Source: Sphingomonadales bacterium (GTDB lineage: Bacteria > Pseudomonadota > Alphaproteobacteria > Sphingomonadales > Sphingomonadaceae). From it: a stretch of DNA of 47,460 bases. The notes beneath the pieces are model-generated. The model saw only the letters and a program-made list of their open reading frames with translations. It was not told where the DNA came from and did not search any database. Within the stretch, counting starts at the first letter, position 1; every line of letters begins with the position of its first letter. Positions 28,541 through 36,939 of this stretch are shown one piece after another. A program made the position numbers and the translations under genes. The stretch is taken from NCBI GenBank assembly GCA_017309275.1, contig JAFKLT010000069.1:1-47460 (forward strand), given 5' to 3'.

Positions 28541-28635
28541 TGTGACGTAGCTGGTGAAGGCACTTTCATGACCGGGTGATTCACGCTAGCCGCTAAGCAT
28601 ATGCTAACCAACAAAGTAGGTGGGGCGGGCTTCGC

Positions 28636-30282
28636 GTGACTGCTGACTCGATGATCGCGACCATCTTGCGTCAAGCGCCGAAGGATCGGCGCGGGACCGT
28701 CGCGGCGTGGCGGCAAATCTCCGATATTCTTGCGCAGCGCGGTAATCAACTGGGCGATGACGATATTCGCCGGTCGTTCCACGCGCTGGCCGTCCTGCGC
28801 CCCGAAGTGCCCGAAAAAGTAAGGCGCGAATGCGCCCAGGCGATCGCCCGGCATGGCCGTTTCGCGCCGCTTGTGGCGTTTTACGCGAACGACGTGCCGG
28901 CTGTGTCGACGGCGATGCTGCGCCGCGCGCGGCTGTCGGAGGTCGACTGGCTGGCGATGTTGCCCGCGACCGCAGCCACCGCGCGCTCGATTCTCGCCGG
29001 GCGCGACGATCTGCCGGTCAGCGTCCGGCGCGCGCTCGCGAGTCTGGGGGCGGGATCGGTCGCGTTGCCCCAGCCCGAGATCGCCGTCGAGGAGGCGCCG
29101 CCGCCGGTCGAGATCGTGGTCGAACAGCCGGCCGCGGTCGCCGACGCCATACCCAGCCAGATCAGCGAGCTTGTGCGCCGCATCGACAAATATCAGTCCG
29201 CGCGCGCGCAGCCCGCCGCGCGGGCGCCGCGGACCGATTTCCTCTTCGAAACCGGCGCGGACGGGCTCATCTGCTGGGTCGACGGAATCACGCGCGGTGC
29301 CGCGATCGGCCTGTCGATCGCCGAATCGGCACTGGGCGGCGAGCCGGGCGCCGACGGTGCCGCGGCGGGGGCGTTCCGCCAGCGCGCCGAAATCATCAAC
29401 GCGCGCATGATCCTGGAGGGTGCGGCCAGCGAGTCGGGCGAATGGCGCTTCTCGGCCTTGCCCTGGTTCGATCCGGCAACCGGACAGTTTCGTGGCTATC
29501 GCGGCAGCGCCAGGCGCCCGCAGCAGAGCGAAATACCCTATGGCCGACCCGCGGCCGTGGAATCGGGCGATTCGATCCGCCAGCTGATCCACGAACTGCG
29601 CAGTCCGCTCAACGCGATTTCGGGCTTTTCGCAGATCATCTCGGGTCAGATGTTCGGGCCGGTGAGCGCGACCTATCGCGCGATGGCCGAAACGATCGTC
29701 GCCGACGCCGCGGCGGTGCAGGCTATCATCGACGATCTCGAGACCGCGGCGCGCGCCGTCAGCGCACCGCCGCCCGAACCCGGACCGAGCGAAATCGCCG
29801 ATATCGACGCGGTCATGGCGCAGGTTCAGGGCGATCTGTCCTCGCTGCTCGCCGAACAGCACGTCGACATGAGCATTTCGCGCGTCGGCGGTCCGTTCCT
29901 GGCGCGGGCGAACGACGCCAACTCTCGGCGCATGATCGGCCGCCTGCTGACCGCGCTGGTCGACATTTCGGAGCCCGGCGCGACGCTTGTCGGTCAGCTC
30001 GTCACCGAACCGGGGCATGACGACATGCTCCAGCTTCGTGTCGTGCGCCCGCTCGCGATCCGCTTCGCGACCGCGGCGGACCTGCTCGACCCCGGATACA
30101 GCCCCGAAGGGGAGGCGCCCGGCGCCGCGATCCTCAGCCTGGGTTTCTCGCTTCGCCTGGTCGACAGCCTGGCGCGCGGGGCTGGCGGCCGCCTCGACAT
30201 CGGGCATAACGCCTTGACCTTGCACTTGCCCTCGGCCAACCCAAGGGCCGACACGGAGCTCGGCATCCAGCAGAGCGAATAG
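28636..30282 (+). CDS. PAS/HisKA sensor histidine kinase-like protein with a weak ATPase region
   Basis: 548 residues, GTG start. Residues 1-140 are helical repeats resembling DUF2336-type modules (VRRECAQAIARHGRF, VSTAMLRRARLSEVDW). Residues about 195-290 look PAS-like (FLFETGADGLICWVDG, WFDPATGQFRGYRG). The H-box IHELRSPLNAISGFSQII places the phosphorylatable His at residue 319. The following region should be a HATPase domain, but the N-box is hard to find (RRMIGRLLTALVD lacks the usual Asn pair) and the G-box is loose (LSLGFSLRLVDSLARGAGG). It has no transmembrane helix, so it is cytoplasmic. It may be a pseudokinase or phosphatase-type sensor; no response regulator gene is adjacent. Confidence 0.75.
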   Translation: MTADSMIATILRQAPKDRRGTVAAWRQISDILAQRGNQLGDDDIRRSFHALAVLRPEVPEKVRRECAQAIARHGRFAPLVAFYANDVPAVSTAMLRRARLSEVDWLAMLPATAATARSILAGRDDLPVSVRRALASLGAGSVALPQPEIAVEEAPPPVEIVVEQPAAVADAIPSQISELVRRIDKYQSARAQPAARAPRTDFLFETGADGLICWVDGITRGAAIGLSIAESALGGEPGADGAAAGAFRQRAEIINARMILEGAASESGEWRFSALPWFDPATGQFRGYRGSARRPQQSEIPYGRPAAVESGDSIRQLIHELRSPLNAISGFSQIISGQMFGPVSATYRAMAETIVADAAAVQAIIDDLETAARAVSAPPPEPGPSEIADIDAVMAQVQGDLSSLLAEQHVDMSISRVGGPFLARANDANSRRMIGRLLTALVDISEPGATLVGQLVTEPGHDDMLQLRVVRPLAIRFATAADLLDPGYSPEGEAPGAAILSLGFSLRLVDSLARGAGGRLDIGHNALTLHLPSANPRADTELGIQQSE

Positions 30283-30317
30283 TCGCGCCGGGGCAGGCGA
30301 AGGCAAAGGGGTTCAAG

Positions 30318-31349
30318 GTGGAGCCTGCGGGCGATTTCCAGGCATATCCGGCCGCGTCCGAGCTGATCGCGCTCCAGGACGACGAGCGTCCGCGTTTCTG
30401 GGTCACCATCGACACCGAAGAGGATTTCGATTGGGCCGCGCCGTTCGCGCGCACCGGCTTCCGGCTCGACTCGGTTCCGGCGCTCGCCGAATGCCAGGGC
30501 TTTTTCGAGCGCGCGGGAATCGTGCCGATCTATCTGGTCGACTGGCCGATCGTGCAGGACGACCGCGCGGTGGACATTTTGGCCAAGGCGCTGCGGGCCG
30601 GGCGCTGCGACGTCGGGGCGCAGCTTCACCCCTGGGTGACGCCGCCGCATGACGAGGTCGTCAGCGAACGCAACAGCTACACCGGAAATTTGCCCCCCGA
30701 TCTTCAGCGCGCGAAGATGACGATGCTGCGCGATGCGATCACCCGCCGCTTCGGCGCGGCACCCGTGGTTTATCGTGCCGGCCGCTATGGTCTTGGCGCC
30801 GATACGGCGACGATGCTGGCCGAGCTCGGGTTCCGCTGCGACACGTCGGTGCGGTCGGGCTTCGACTATCGCAAGGGCGACGGGCCCGACTATCGCGGCG
30901 CGCCGCTGCATCCCTGGTGGGTGGCGACCGGCAAGGGCGCGGTGCTGGAGGTGCCGGTGACGACCGTGTTCGGCGGCTTGCTCGGCGCGGGCGGGGAGGG
31001 CGTCTATCACCGCATCGCGCGCGGCGGCATGCACGCCGGCGCGGCGCTCGCGCGGCTCGGCCTCGTCGAACGCATCGCGCTGACACCCGAAGGCATCCCG
31101 GCCGACCGGGCATGCCGTGCGATCGACATCGCGCTCGATCAGCGGCTACCGATCCTCAACTTTTCCTTTCACTCTCCGTCGCTGCAGCCCGGCAACACGC
31201 CCTATGTGCGCAGCGACAGCGACCTCGATCGTTTCTATCGCTGGTGGGACGCGGTTCTCGATCATCTCGCGCGTCGCGGGGTCGTGCCGACCGACACAGC
31301 GGGAATATTGGCGCTCGCCGCGCGCAAGGCGCCGGGGAACAGCGCGTAA
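30318..31349 (+). CDS. polysaccharide deacetylase family protein (WalW-like)
   Basis: 343 residues from a GTG at 30318, 35 bases after the kinase gene. NodB/carbohydrate-esterase family features: the first motif VTIDTEEDFDW (Asp32, Glu34-35, Asp36), His104 in QLHPWVTPPH, the YRAGRYGLGADT segment, and a late FSFHSPSLQPG with a conserved His. Members act on cell-surface sugars; the WalW-like subgroup is found near LPS genes, though none is seen here. No signal peptide is present. Substrate unknown. Confidence 0.82.
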   Translation: MEPAGDFQAYPAASELIALQDDERPRFWVTIDTEEDFDWAAPFARTGFRLDSVPALAECQGFFERAGIVPIYLVDWPIVQDDRAVDILAKALRAGRCDVGAQLHPWVTPPHDEVVSERNSYTGNLPPDLQRAKMTMLRDAITRRFGAAPVVYRAGRYGLGADTATMLAELGFRCDTSVRSGFDYRKGDGPDYRGAPLHPWWVATGKGAVLEVPVTTVFGGLLGAGGEGVYHRIARGGMHAGAALARLGLVERIALTPEGIPADRACRAIDIALDQRLPILNFSFHSPSLQPGNTPYVRSDSDLDRFYRWWDAVLDHLARRGVVPTDTAGILALAARKAPGNSA

Positions 31350-31400
31350 GCCGCTTGCCAATCGGCGACTCGCTCCGCTATCGCCCGCTCATCCCTTCGG

Positions 31401-31476
31401 GGGCCTGTAGCTCAATGGTTAGAGCTGGCCGCTCATAACGGCTAGGTTGCGGGTTCGAGTCCTGCCGGGCCCACCA
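31401..31476 (+). tRNA. tRNA with anticodon CAU, probably tRNA-Ile2 (lysidine-modified)
   Basis: Full cloverleaf of 76 bases with encoded CCA. The acceptor stem GGGCCTG pairs with CGGGCCC, and the anticodon loop CTCATAA gives CAU, flanked by a five-pair stem. CAU is read as Met or, when C34 is lysidine, as Ile2. The D-arm (AGCTCAATGGTTAGAGC) and the GGCTAGGTTGC variable-region context resemble bacterial Ile2 more than elongator Met, so Ile2 is preferred but not proven. Confidence 0.9.
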
Positions 31477-31537
31477 TTTCCCTTGCAAAATGCAACTCGT
31501 CGCGGTCCATTACGGCCGACAAGAAGAGGAGAGGGAC

Positions 31538-33013
31538 ATGGGCAAGGGGCGTATAATCCTGCTGGGCGGTTTGGCGGTCGTGGCCGTCGTCGGAGCGAGC
31601 GTCGCGGTGCGCACCGCGGGCTTCGCGCCAAAGGATATCGCCGACGGCAGCGACGTGCGCCTTGCCGCCGCGCCGCCCTACGACCTCGATGCCGCAGTCC
31701 GGCACCTCAGCGCTGCAGCCCAGCTTCGCACCGTGTCGAACCAGGATCCGGCCGAAAACGACGTCGCCGAATGGGACAAGCTCCACGCATGGCTCGCGGC
31801 CACCTATCCGGCTGCACATGGCGCGATGACGCGCACGATCCTTCCCAATCGCACATTGCTCTATCATTGGGCGGGCAGCGACTCGTCGCTCGCGCCGATC
31901 ATCGTGATGGCGCACCAGGACGTGGTGCCGGTGACCCCCGGGACCGAGGGCGACTGGAAATATCCGCCCTTTGCCGGGACGATCGCGGAGAATGCGGTCT
32001 GGGGTCGCGGAACCGTCGACGACAAGGGCTCGCTCGTCGGCCTGTTCGAGGCGCTCGACGCGTTGGTGAAAGCGGGGTTCAAGCCAAAGCGCGGCATCTA
32101 CCTTGTTTCGGGCCACGACGAGGAAGCGGGCGGCACCGGCGCGATCGCGGCAGCGGAGAAGCTTGAGGCCGAGGGTGTCAAGGCGATCTATACGCTGGAC
32201 GAGGGTAGCATCGTGCTGACCGACACGCCGGTCATCGACGGCCCCGCGATCATGATCGGCATCGCCGAAAAGGGTTATGGCACGCTGAAGGTGACCGCCA
32301 ACGCGCCCGGCGGGCACAGTTCGATGCCGCCGGCGGAGACCGGCGTCGAGACGCTGGCCAAGGCGGTGCTCGCCATTACCGGCAAGCCTTTCCCGCTGGA
32401 GGTGCGCGGACCCGGCGCCTCGATGATCGAGGCGCTGGCGGCCAAGAAGGGCGGGACGACCAAGATGGCGGTCGCGAACCAGTGGCTGTTCGGCGGCAAG
32501 CTGCGGCAGCAACTCGGCGCCGCGCCGACGACCGCCGCGGCTTTCCACACCACGATCGCGCCGACGATGCTGCAGGGCAGCCCCAAGGAGAATGTCCTGC
32601 CGCAGTCGGCGAACGCGCTGATCAACTATCGCATCGCACCGTGGAACACGTCGGCCGACATCATGGCGCGGGCCAAGGCCGCGGTCGGCAGCACCAAGGT
32701 CGAGCTTGCATGGGTAAAGCCGCCGCGCGAGCCGTCGCGCGTTTCCTCGACCAGTTCGCAGGGTTGGAAATGGATCGCCGCCGCCGCGCGCGCCGATGCG
32801 CCGGGCGCGGTGCTGACCCCGACGCTCGTCGTCGCGGGAACCGACAGCCGCAGCATGGAGCCGGTGTCGCAGGATGTGTACCGTTTCATGCCGATGCATT
32901 TCTCGCTGAAGGAATCGGCGATGATCCACGGCACCAACGAACATATGAAGATCGACAGCTTCAAACGGATGATCGATTTCTATGCGCGGCTGATTGCGAC
33001 GTCTGCGGGATAG
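31538..33013 (+). CDS. M20 family metallopeptidase
   Basis: 491 residues from the ATG at 31538, which has a good ribosome-binding site (GAGGAGAGGG) and opens a signal-anchor (residues about 5-25, IILLGGLAVVAVVGASVAV). A longer frame from 31490 is rejected. Zinc ligands and active-site marks are seen: MAHQDVVPVTP (His and Asp), WGRGTVDDKGSL, GHDEEAGG (Glu pair), and HGTNEHM near the end. It resembles the large PM20D1/carboxypeptidase-S subgroup, which cleaves dipeptides or N-acyl amino acids. The gene lies between two tRNA genes and stands alone. Confidence 0.92.
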   Translation: MGKGRIILLGGLAVVAVVGASVAVRTAGFAPKDIADGSDVRLAAAPPYDLDAAVRHLSAAAQLRTVSNQDPAENDVAEWDKLHAWLAATYPAAHGAMTRTILPNRTLLYHWAGSDSSLAPIIVMAHQDVVPVTPGTEGDWKYPPFAGTIAENAVWGRGTVDDKGSLVGLFEALDALVKAGFKPKRGIYLVSGHDEEAGGTGAIAAAEKLEAEGVKAIYTLDEGSIVLTDTPVIDGPAIMIGIAEKGYGTLKVTANAPGGHSSMPPAETGVETLAKAVLAITGKPFPLEVRGPGASMIEALAAKKGGTTKMAVANQWLFGGKLRQQLGAAPTTAAAFHTTIAPTMLQGSPKENVLPQSANALINYRIAPWNTSADIMARAKAAVGSTKVELAWVKPPREPSRVSSTSSQGWKWIAAAARADAPGAVLTPTLVVAGTDSRSMEPVSQDVYRFMPMHFSLKESAMIHGTNEHMKIDSFKRMIDFYARLIATSAG

Positions 33014-33048
33014 ACTCGGCGGCCAAGCCTGTCTAAGGCGCCCGCAGT

Positions 33049-33127
<79 letters not shown>

Positions 33128-33333
33128 CCCAAAAATGTTTCTCGGCTTCCGGCGGCCAGTGCGCGGCCGTTCGTCGTTCCGGGCCGGATGCGCGTCCCGG
33201 CTTTCGCTGGGCGCGTATCATCGTCGATCGCCGACAGCCACGCGCGCACATACTTGCCAAAGGTCCGGCGCCCCACTATCCCGCGCAAACCGCGCCTTCG
33301 GGTATCTCGATCGGCGGGTGCCGCCACCAAAGA

Positions 33334-34104
33334 TTGCGTCCGCTGAGTTCTGTTCCAGCCACTCCCTACGTCGATCAGCTCAGCATCGGGGCAGGGCGGC
33401 GTGCGTTCGCCATCGGCCTGGCGGTTCTGATCCCGCTGCTGTTGCTGCTGATGCTGCTGACCTTCGGCCCGAAAAAGCCGCCGCGCTTCAAGGATGTGCC
33501 CGTTACCGTGGTGAGCATCGATGCGCCGGAGGCGGCGGAAGAGGCGGTCGAACCCAGCCCTCGCGAGAGCAAGCGCGCCGAAACGAAGCCCTTGCCGGAG
33601 CCGCCCGCGCCCGACGAACCGGTGCAGCCGAAGGCCGCCGACCCGGTAGCCGCCCCGGCACCGCCGGCTCCACCGCCGCCCCCATTGCCGCCGACGACGG
33701 TCCCGCGGATCGGCGCGCGTCCGCCGGGTGGACAGGTCTATGGACCGCCCGACACTGGCGGCTCCTCCTCGGCCTATCGCGATACCGAGCGGGTGGGGAC
33801 GGCTCCCAATGGCGAGCCCCTATATGCCGCCGCCTGGTATCGCGAACCGAGCGACGACGAACTGCGCGGCTATCTGTCCACCGCCGACGGACCCGGCTGG
33901 GGCCTGATCGCGTGCCGCACCGCGCCCGATTACCGGGTCGAGGATTGCGTCGGGCTCGACGAATATCCGAACGGATCGCAAATCATGCGCGCCGTTCTGG
34001 CCGCCGCGTGGCAATTCAGGGTACGCCCCCCGCGCCTCGGCGGAAAACAGATGGTCGGGGCGTGGGTGCGGATCCGCATCGATTATGGGATCCGGCGGCG
34101 TTAG
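33334..34104 (+). CDS. TonB-like energy-transducing protein
   Basis: About 256 residues from a TTG at 33334; no ATG or GTG is available near the start of homology, so the start is tentative. One transmembrane segment at about residues 26-45 (AIGLAVLIPLLLLLMLL) is followed by a charged, Pro-rich spacer (PSPRESKRAETKPLPEPP, APAPPAPPPPPLPP), typical of TonB. The C-terminal ~100 residues fit a TonB C-terminal domain (GSQIMRAVLAAAWQFRVRPP, WVRIRIDYG). No exbB/exbD or receptor gene is adjacent, and its outer-membrane partner is unknown. Confidence 0.7.
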   Translation: MRPLSSVPATPYVDQLSIGAGRRAFAIGLAVLIPLLLLLMLLTFGPKKPPRFKDVPVTVVSIDAPEAAEEAVEPSPRESKRAETKPLPEPPAPDEPVQPKAADPVAAPAPPAPPPPPLPPTTVPRIGARPPGGQVYGPPDTGGSSSAYRDTERVGTAPNGEPLYAAAWYREPSDDELRGYLSTADGPGWGLIACRTAPDYRVEDCVGLDEYPNGSQIMRAVLAAAWQFRVRPPRLGGKQMVGAWVRIRIDYGIRRR

Positions 34105-34138
34105 GTTTTTCTGTGTTGGGGGTGGGGAGCTGACTTCA

Positions 34139-34349
34139 CTCCCTTCCAAAGTTCAGGGAAGTTCAGCCTTGTGGGCTCCCCGTTCTGGACCACGCTATGG
34201 TGGGCGCACGGTCGAGAGAATACCGGCGGATCGCGTTTGTTCACTGAATGAAAGAGCCGGGATCGGTGCTGACATAGCCGGATATTGTAGGAAAGGCCTT
34301 TCCCCATGCCCACGGCACAGGGAGGATTTAAATGGCCGCAATCGGTCGC
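34139..34349 (+). repeat. 211-bp dispersed element, copy A
   Basis: Reads as CTCCCTTCCAAAGTTCAGG at its left end and ends in GGCCGCAATCGGTCGC. A near-identical inverted copy lies at 42705-42919. The strongest conserved segment runs about 34227-34294 and contains the 16-base palindrome AGGAAAGGCCTTTCCT-like core (GGAAAGGCCTTTCC). No terminal inverted repeats, transposase or target duplication are visible. Function unknown: a small mobile element or structured-RNA gene are options. Confidence 0.8.
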
Positions 34350-34374
34350 AAACTGACCTGGCTTCCCACGCCTT

Positions 34375-34447
34375 CGTCATCCCGGACTTGATCCGGGATC
34401 CATGACAGCGGCCGAAGGATGGACCCCGGATCAAGTCCGGGGTGACG
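34375..34447 (+). repeat. REP-like family 1, copy a
   Basis: Inverted arms of about 29 bases (CGTCATCCCGGACTTGATCC opening, mirrored at the end as GGATCAAGTCCGGGGTGACG) around a 15-base centre. Same unit at 34792-34864 and, inverted, at 41656-41728. The upstream flank GGTCGCAAACTGAC...GCTTCCCAC is also shared, so the repeat unit is longer than the hairpin. Confidence 0.85.
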
Positions 34448-34485
34448 AGGAAGGACAGCTAGCCCCAATCCGCAGCGTTCGATGC

Positions 34486-34570
34486 GATCCCCGGCGAAGG
34501 CCGGGGTCCAGAGCGCAGCCACCCAGCGCCGGCTTCCTAACGCCCTGGACCCCGGCCTTCGCCGGGGATC
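34486..34570 (+). repeat. REP-like family 2, copy a
   Basis: Arms GATCCCCGGCGAAGGCCGGG and its complement, with a ~33-base interior containing GCGCCGGCTTCCTAA. An inverted copy with a similar interior lies at 41505-41589. Confidence 0.85.
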
Positions 34571-34636
34571 ACGAAGGGTCGCGACGGGCAGCGGACGATC
34601 CGGCGGTTTTGGGGTGGGTAGCGGCCATCCAACGCT

Positions 34637-34739
34637 CGTCATGCTGAACTCGTTTCAGCATCCATGGACGGACCTGCAATTTAACGCTGCGCTGGAAGCA
34701 TCGTCGGGCCATGGACCCTGAAACAAGTTCAGGGTGACG
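34637..34739 (+). repeat. REP-like family 3, copy a
   Basis: Arms CGTCATGCTGAACTCGTTTC and GAAACAAGTTCAGGGTGACG enclose a longer variable centre with CCATGG motifs on both sides. The inverted counterpart is at 43818-43920. Confidence 0.8.
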
Positions 34740-34791
34740 AAAGAAGAGACGTCGTCTTCCGGTCGCAAACTGACGTCGCTTCCCACGCCTT

Positions 34792-34864
34792 CGTCATCCC
34801 GGACTTGATCCGGGATCCATAACAGCGGCTGAAGGATGGACCCCGGATCAAGTCCGGGGTGACG
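34792..34864 (+). repeat. REP-like family 1, copy b
   Basis: Second direct copy of family 1 about 345 bases after the first, differing at only a few bases (for example CATAACAGCGGCT for CATGACAGCGGCC). The upstream flank with CGGTCGCAAACTGACG and GCTTCCCACGCCTT is shared too. Confidence 0.85.
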
Positions 34865-34998
34865 AGGAAAGACAGGTCAGGGCTGATCTGCAAACTCACC
34901 TACATGCTTCCCGGCGGCCCGAAGCCAAAGCCTTAACGCGCTACTAAGCATTTGCGATTATTGCTCCTTCCTGGGACCAACAAGTGACCAAGGTGGGT

Positions 34999-36849
34999 AT
35001 GGCACTGAAGAAGCTGATTGCGGCGCTGTTTGCGCTGCTTGCTGCGCTGTGCGTGGCGGGGCCGGCGATGGCCGCGCCCTGCTATTATGCGACGTCGCAG
35101 GGGGCCACGGGCCCTGCGGACTGGCAGACCTATTGCTGGCTCGACTTCAGCACCTACAACGACACGACGGCACGCACCACGGCGGGGCAGAATTTCTCCT
35201 TCACATTGCCCGACGGCACGGTGATGGCTTTCAACATGCGCGTATCGGGCGCGGCGACAAGCGCTTCGTCGTCGCCGTCCTGGTCGGGCAGTGCGGTCGG
35301 CAATACGGCGTTTCTCGGCATCGCGGGGCGGCCGATCCTGTATCAGACGGCCGGCGGCACGACGACGATCCAGATCAGCGGCATCACGCTGACGCCGCCG
35401 ACGTCGGGTACGGTCAGCGCCTATATGTTCGTCGGCGCCGACGGGGAATCGTCGAACAGTGGGGAATCGCTGTCGTTCCAGACCAATGGCGGCAACTGGC
35501 AATTGCTCGACACCGCGGGACCGATCAGCGGTTCGACCTATCCGACGGCGTCGGGGGCCGGCACCAGCAACTTCAGCGTCGCCGGCGCGAACGGCAATGT
35601 CGGCGCCTATATCGTCGGTTCGGTTTCGCCGACGCAGGTGACGACGACGCTGGTCGGCGGCGGATTACAGGGCACGATGTTCGCGGTGCGCTTCGCATCG
35701 ATCCGGCTCAACACCCAGATTGCGGGCGCGCGCGTCAATGCCGCCGACCAGTTCGCCTTCTCGATCAATGCGACGAGCGGCGGCGCGGCGCTAGCCTCGG
35801 GCACTTCCAGCGGAGCGACGCTCGGGCCGTTCACGGCCGCCGCGCTGTCCAGCACCGCGGCGATCCCGATCACGCTCAACCAGTCGATGGCCAGCGGCAG
35901 CAGCAGCGCGATCGGCAAATATCGTTCGACCCTGACCTGTACCAACAGCACCACCGGATCGAGCACGGTGATGCCGACCAACGTCGTCACGACCTCCTAT
36001 AATTTCGGCACATTGCGTTTCGGCGATGCGGTGCAGTGCAGTTTTACCGAGACGCCTTTTCCGCACCTGACTTTGACGAAGATGCTGGGATCGGGCGGGC
36101 GTCAGTTCAGCGGCGACCAGTTCGTGATGGCGATCAACGACGGGGCGACCGTTGTCGCGACGACGACCACGACCGGCAGCGGCAGCACGGTGACGAATGG
36201 CGCGACGGCCCAGACGCAGGTGACCGCGGGAACCGCCTATAGCCTGAACGAGAGCCCTAGCGGCACGACGATCCTCGGTCAGTATAACGCGGCGATGGTC
36301 TGCACCAACGCGGCTTCATCCTCGACCGTCCTGCCGACGAGTCCGGGGGGCAGCGTCACGCCGCAGATGGGCGACATCATCAGCTGCGTCGTCACGAACA
36401 CGAAGCGGGCGTCGAACGCGACGCTCAACATCGCCAAAAACTCTTCGCTCGTCTCCGACCCCGTGAATGGCGCGACCAATCCGAAGGCGATTCCGGGCGC
36501 TATCCTGCGCTACAGCTTCGTGGTCCAGAACAGCGGGCCGGCGGCGGTCGACAACAACACGCTGCTGATCGTTGACACGCTGCCCCTGCAGATCACGGTC
36601 GGCACGGCAGCGGCGCCGGTGTTTACGCAGGGATCGCCGACGAGCGGGCTGACGTTCAACGCCGCGACCGACATTCGCTATTCCAATTCGGCGACCAAGC
36701 CGGCGAGCTTTGCCGCGTGCACCTATACGCCCGTTGCGGCCTATGACCCCGCGGTCAAATATGTGTGCCTGCGTCCGCAGGGCGCGATGGCGGGGTCGAC
36801 GGGCGTTCCGACCAACTTCACGATCAGCATCCAGGGCCAGCTCAACTAG
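34999..36849 (+). CDS. secreted adhesin-like protein with CshA-type, prealbumin-like and DUF11-like regions
   Basis: 616 residues from ATG 34999, which has AGGTGGG just upstream; GTG 34984 is an alternative. A signal peptide (MALKKLIAALFALLAALCVA, then GPAMA) is clear. The N-terminal ~200 residues (YCWLDFSTYNDTTA, QNFSFTLPDGTVMAFN) resemble the CshA non-repetitive adhesin domain. Two Thr/Ser-rich repeats follow, each ending in a Cys strand (KYRSTLTCTN, QYNAAMVCTN) and PTNVV/PTSPGG, like SpaA/prealbumin-type folds. The C-terminal ~150 residues resemble a DUF11 domain (LRYSFVVQNSGPAAVDNNT). No cell-wall anchor or outer-membrane barrel is seen, so how it is surface-held is unknown. Repeats lie immediately upstream. 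Confidence 0.75.
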   Translation: MALKKLIAALFALLAALCVAGPAMAAPCYYATSQGATGPADWQTYCWLDFSTYNDTTARTTAGQNFSFTLPDGTVMAFNMRVSGAATSASSSPSWSGSAVGNTAFLGIAGRPILYQTAGGTTTIQISGITLTPPTSGTVSAYMFVGADGESSNSGESLSFQTNGGNWQLLDTAGPISGSTYPTASGAGTSNFSVAGANGNVGAYIVGSVSPTQVTTTLVGGGLQGTMFAVRFASIRLNTQIAGARVNAADQFAFSINATSGGAALASGTSSGATLGPFTAAALSSTAAIPITLNQSMASGSSSAIGKYRSTLTCTNSTTGSSTVMPTNVVTTSYNFGTLRFGDAVQCSFTETPFPHLTLTKMLGSGGRQFSGDQFVMAINDGATVVATTTTTGSGSTVTNGATAQTQVTAGTAYSLNESPSGTTILGQYNAAMVCTNAASSSTVLPTSPGGSVTPQMGDIISCVVTNTKRASNATLNIAKNSSLVSDPVNGATNPKAIPGAILRYSFVVQNSGPAAVDNNTLLIVDTLPLQITVGTAAAPVFTQGSPTSGLTFNAATDIRYSNSATKPASFAACTYTPVAAYDPAVKYVCLRPQGAMAGSTGVPTNFTISIQGQLN

Positions 36850-36876
36850 CCATTGCGAAACTCGGGCAAAGAAAAA

Positions 36877-36901
36877 GGCGGCCCTCCGAAGGAGGACCGC
36901 C
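36877..36901 (-). terminator. intrinsic terminator of the lipoprotein gene
   Basis: On the minus strand GGCGGTCCTCC-TTC-GGAGGGCCGCC forms an 11-pair stem (one G-U) followed by five T (36876-36872). It lies 39 bases past the minus-strand stop at 36940. On the plus strand the T-run is weaker, but it may also stop the adhesin transcript, whose gene ends at 36849. Confidence 0.85.
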
Positions 36902-36939
36902 CGTTTCTCGTTTCAGTCATTGCCCCGAAGGGCTGCGAC

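Larger units (their letters stand above)
34105..34983. other. gene-free stretch made of dispersed repeats
   Basis: About 880 bases with no supportable gene. It holds, in order, a ~211-bp element (34139-34349), three REP-like families as described below, and a unique ~118-base part before the adhesin gene that probably contains its promoter. Short frames crossing the repeats are repeat-encoded and not credible genes. Confidence 0.85.

Noticed and set aside
34375-34739. Possible CRISPR array or tRNA-like repeats
   Set aside because: Repeats belong to three different palindromic families of unequal spacing, with no uniform spacers and no cas genes.
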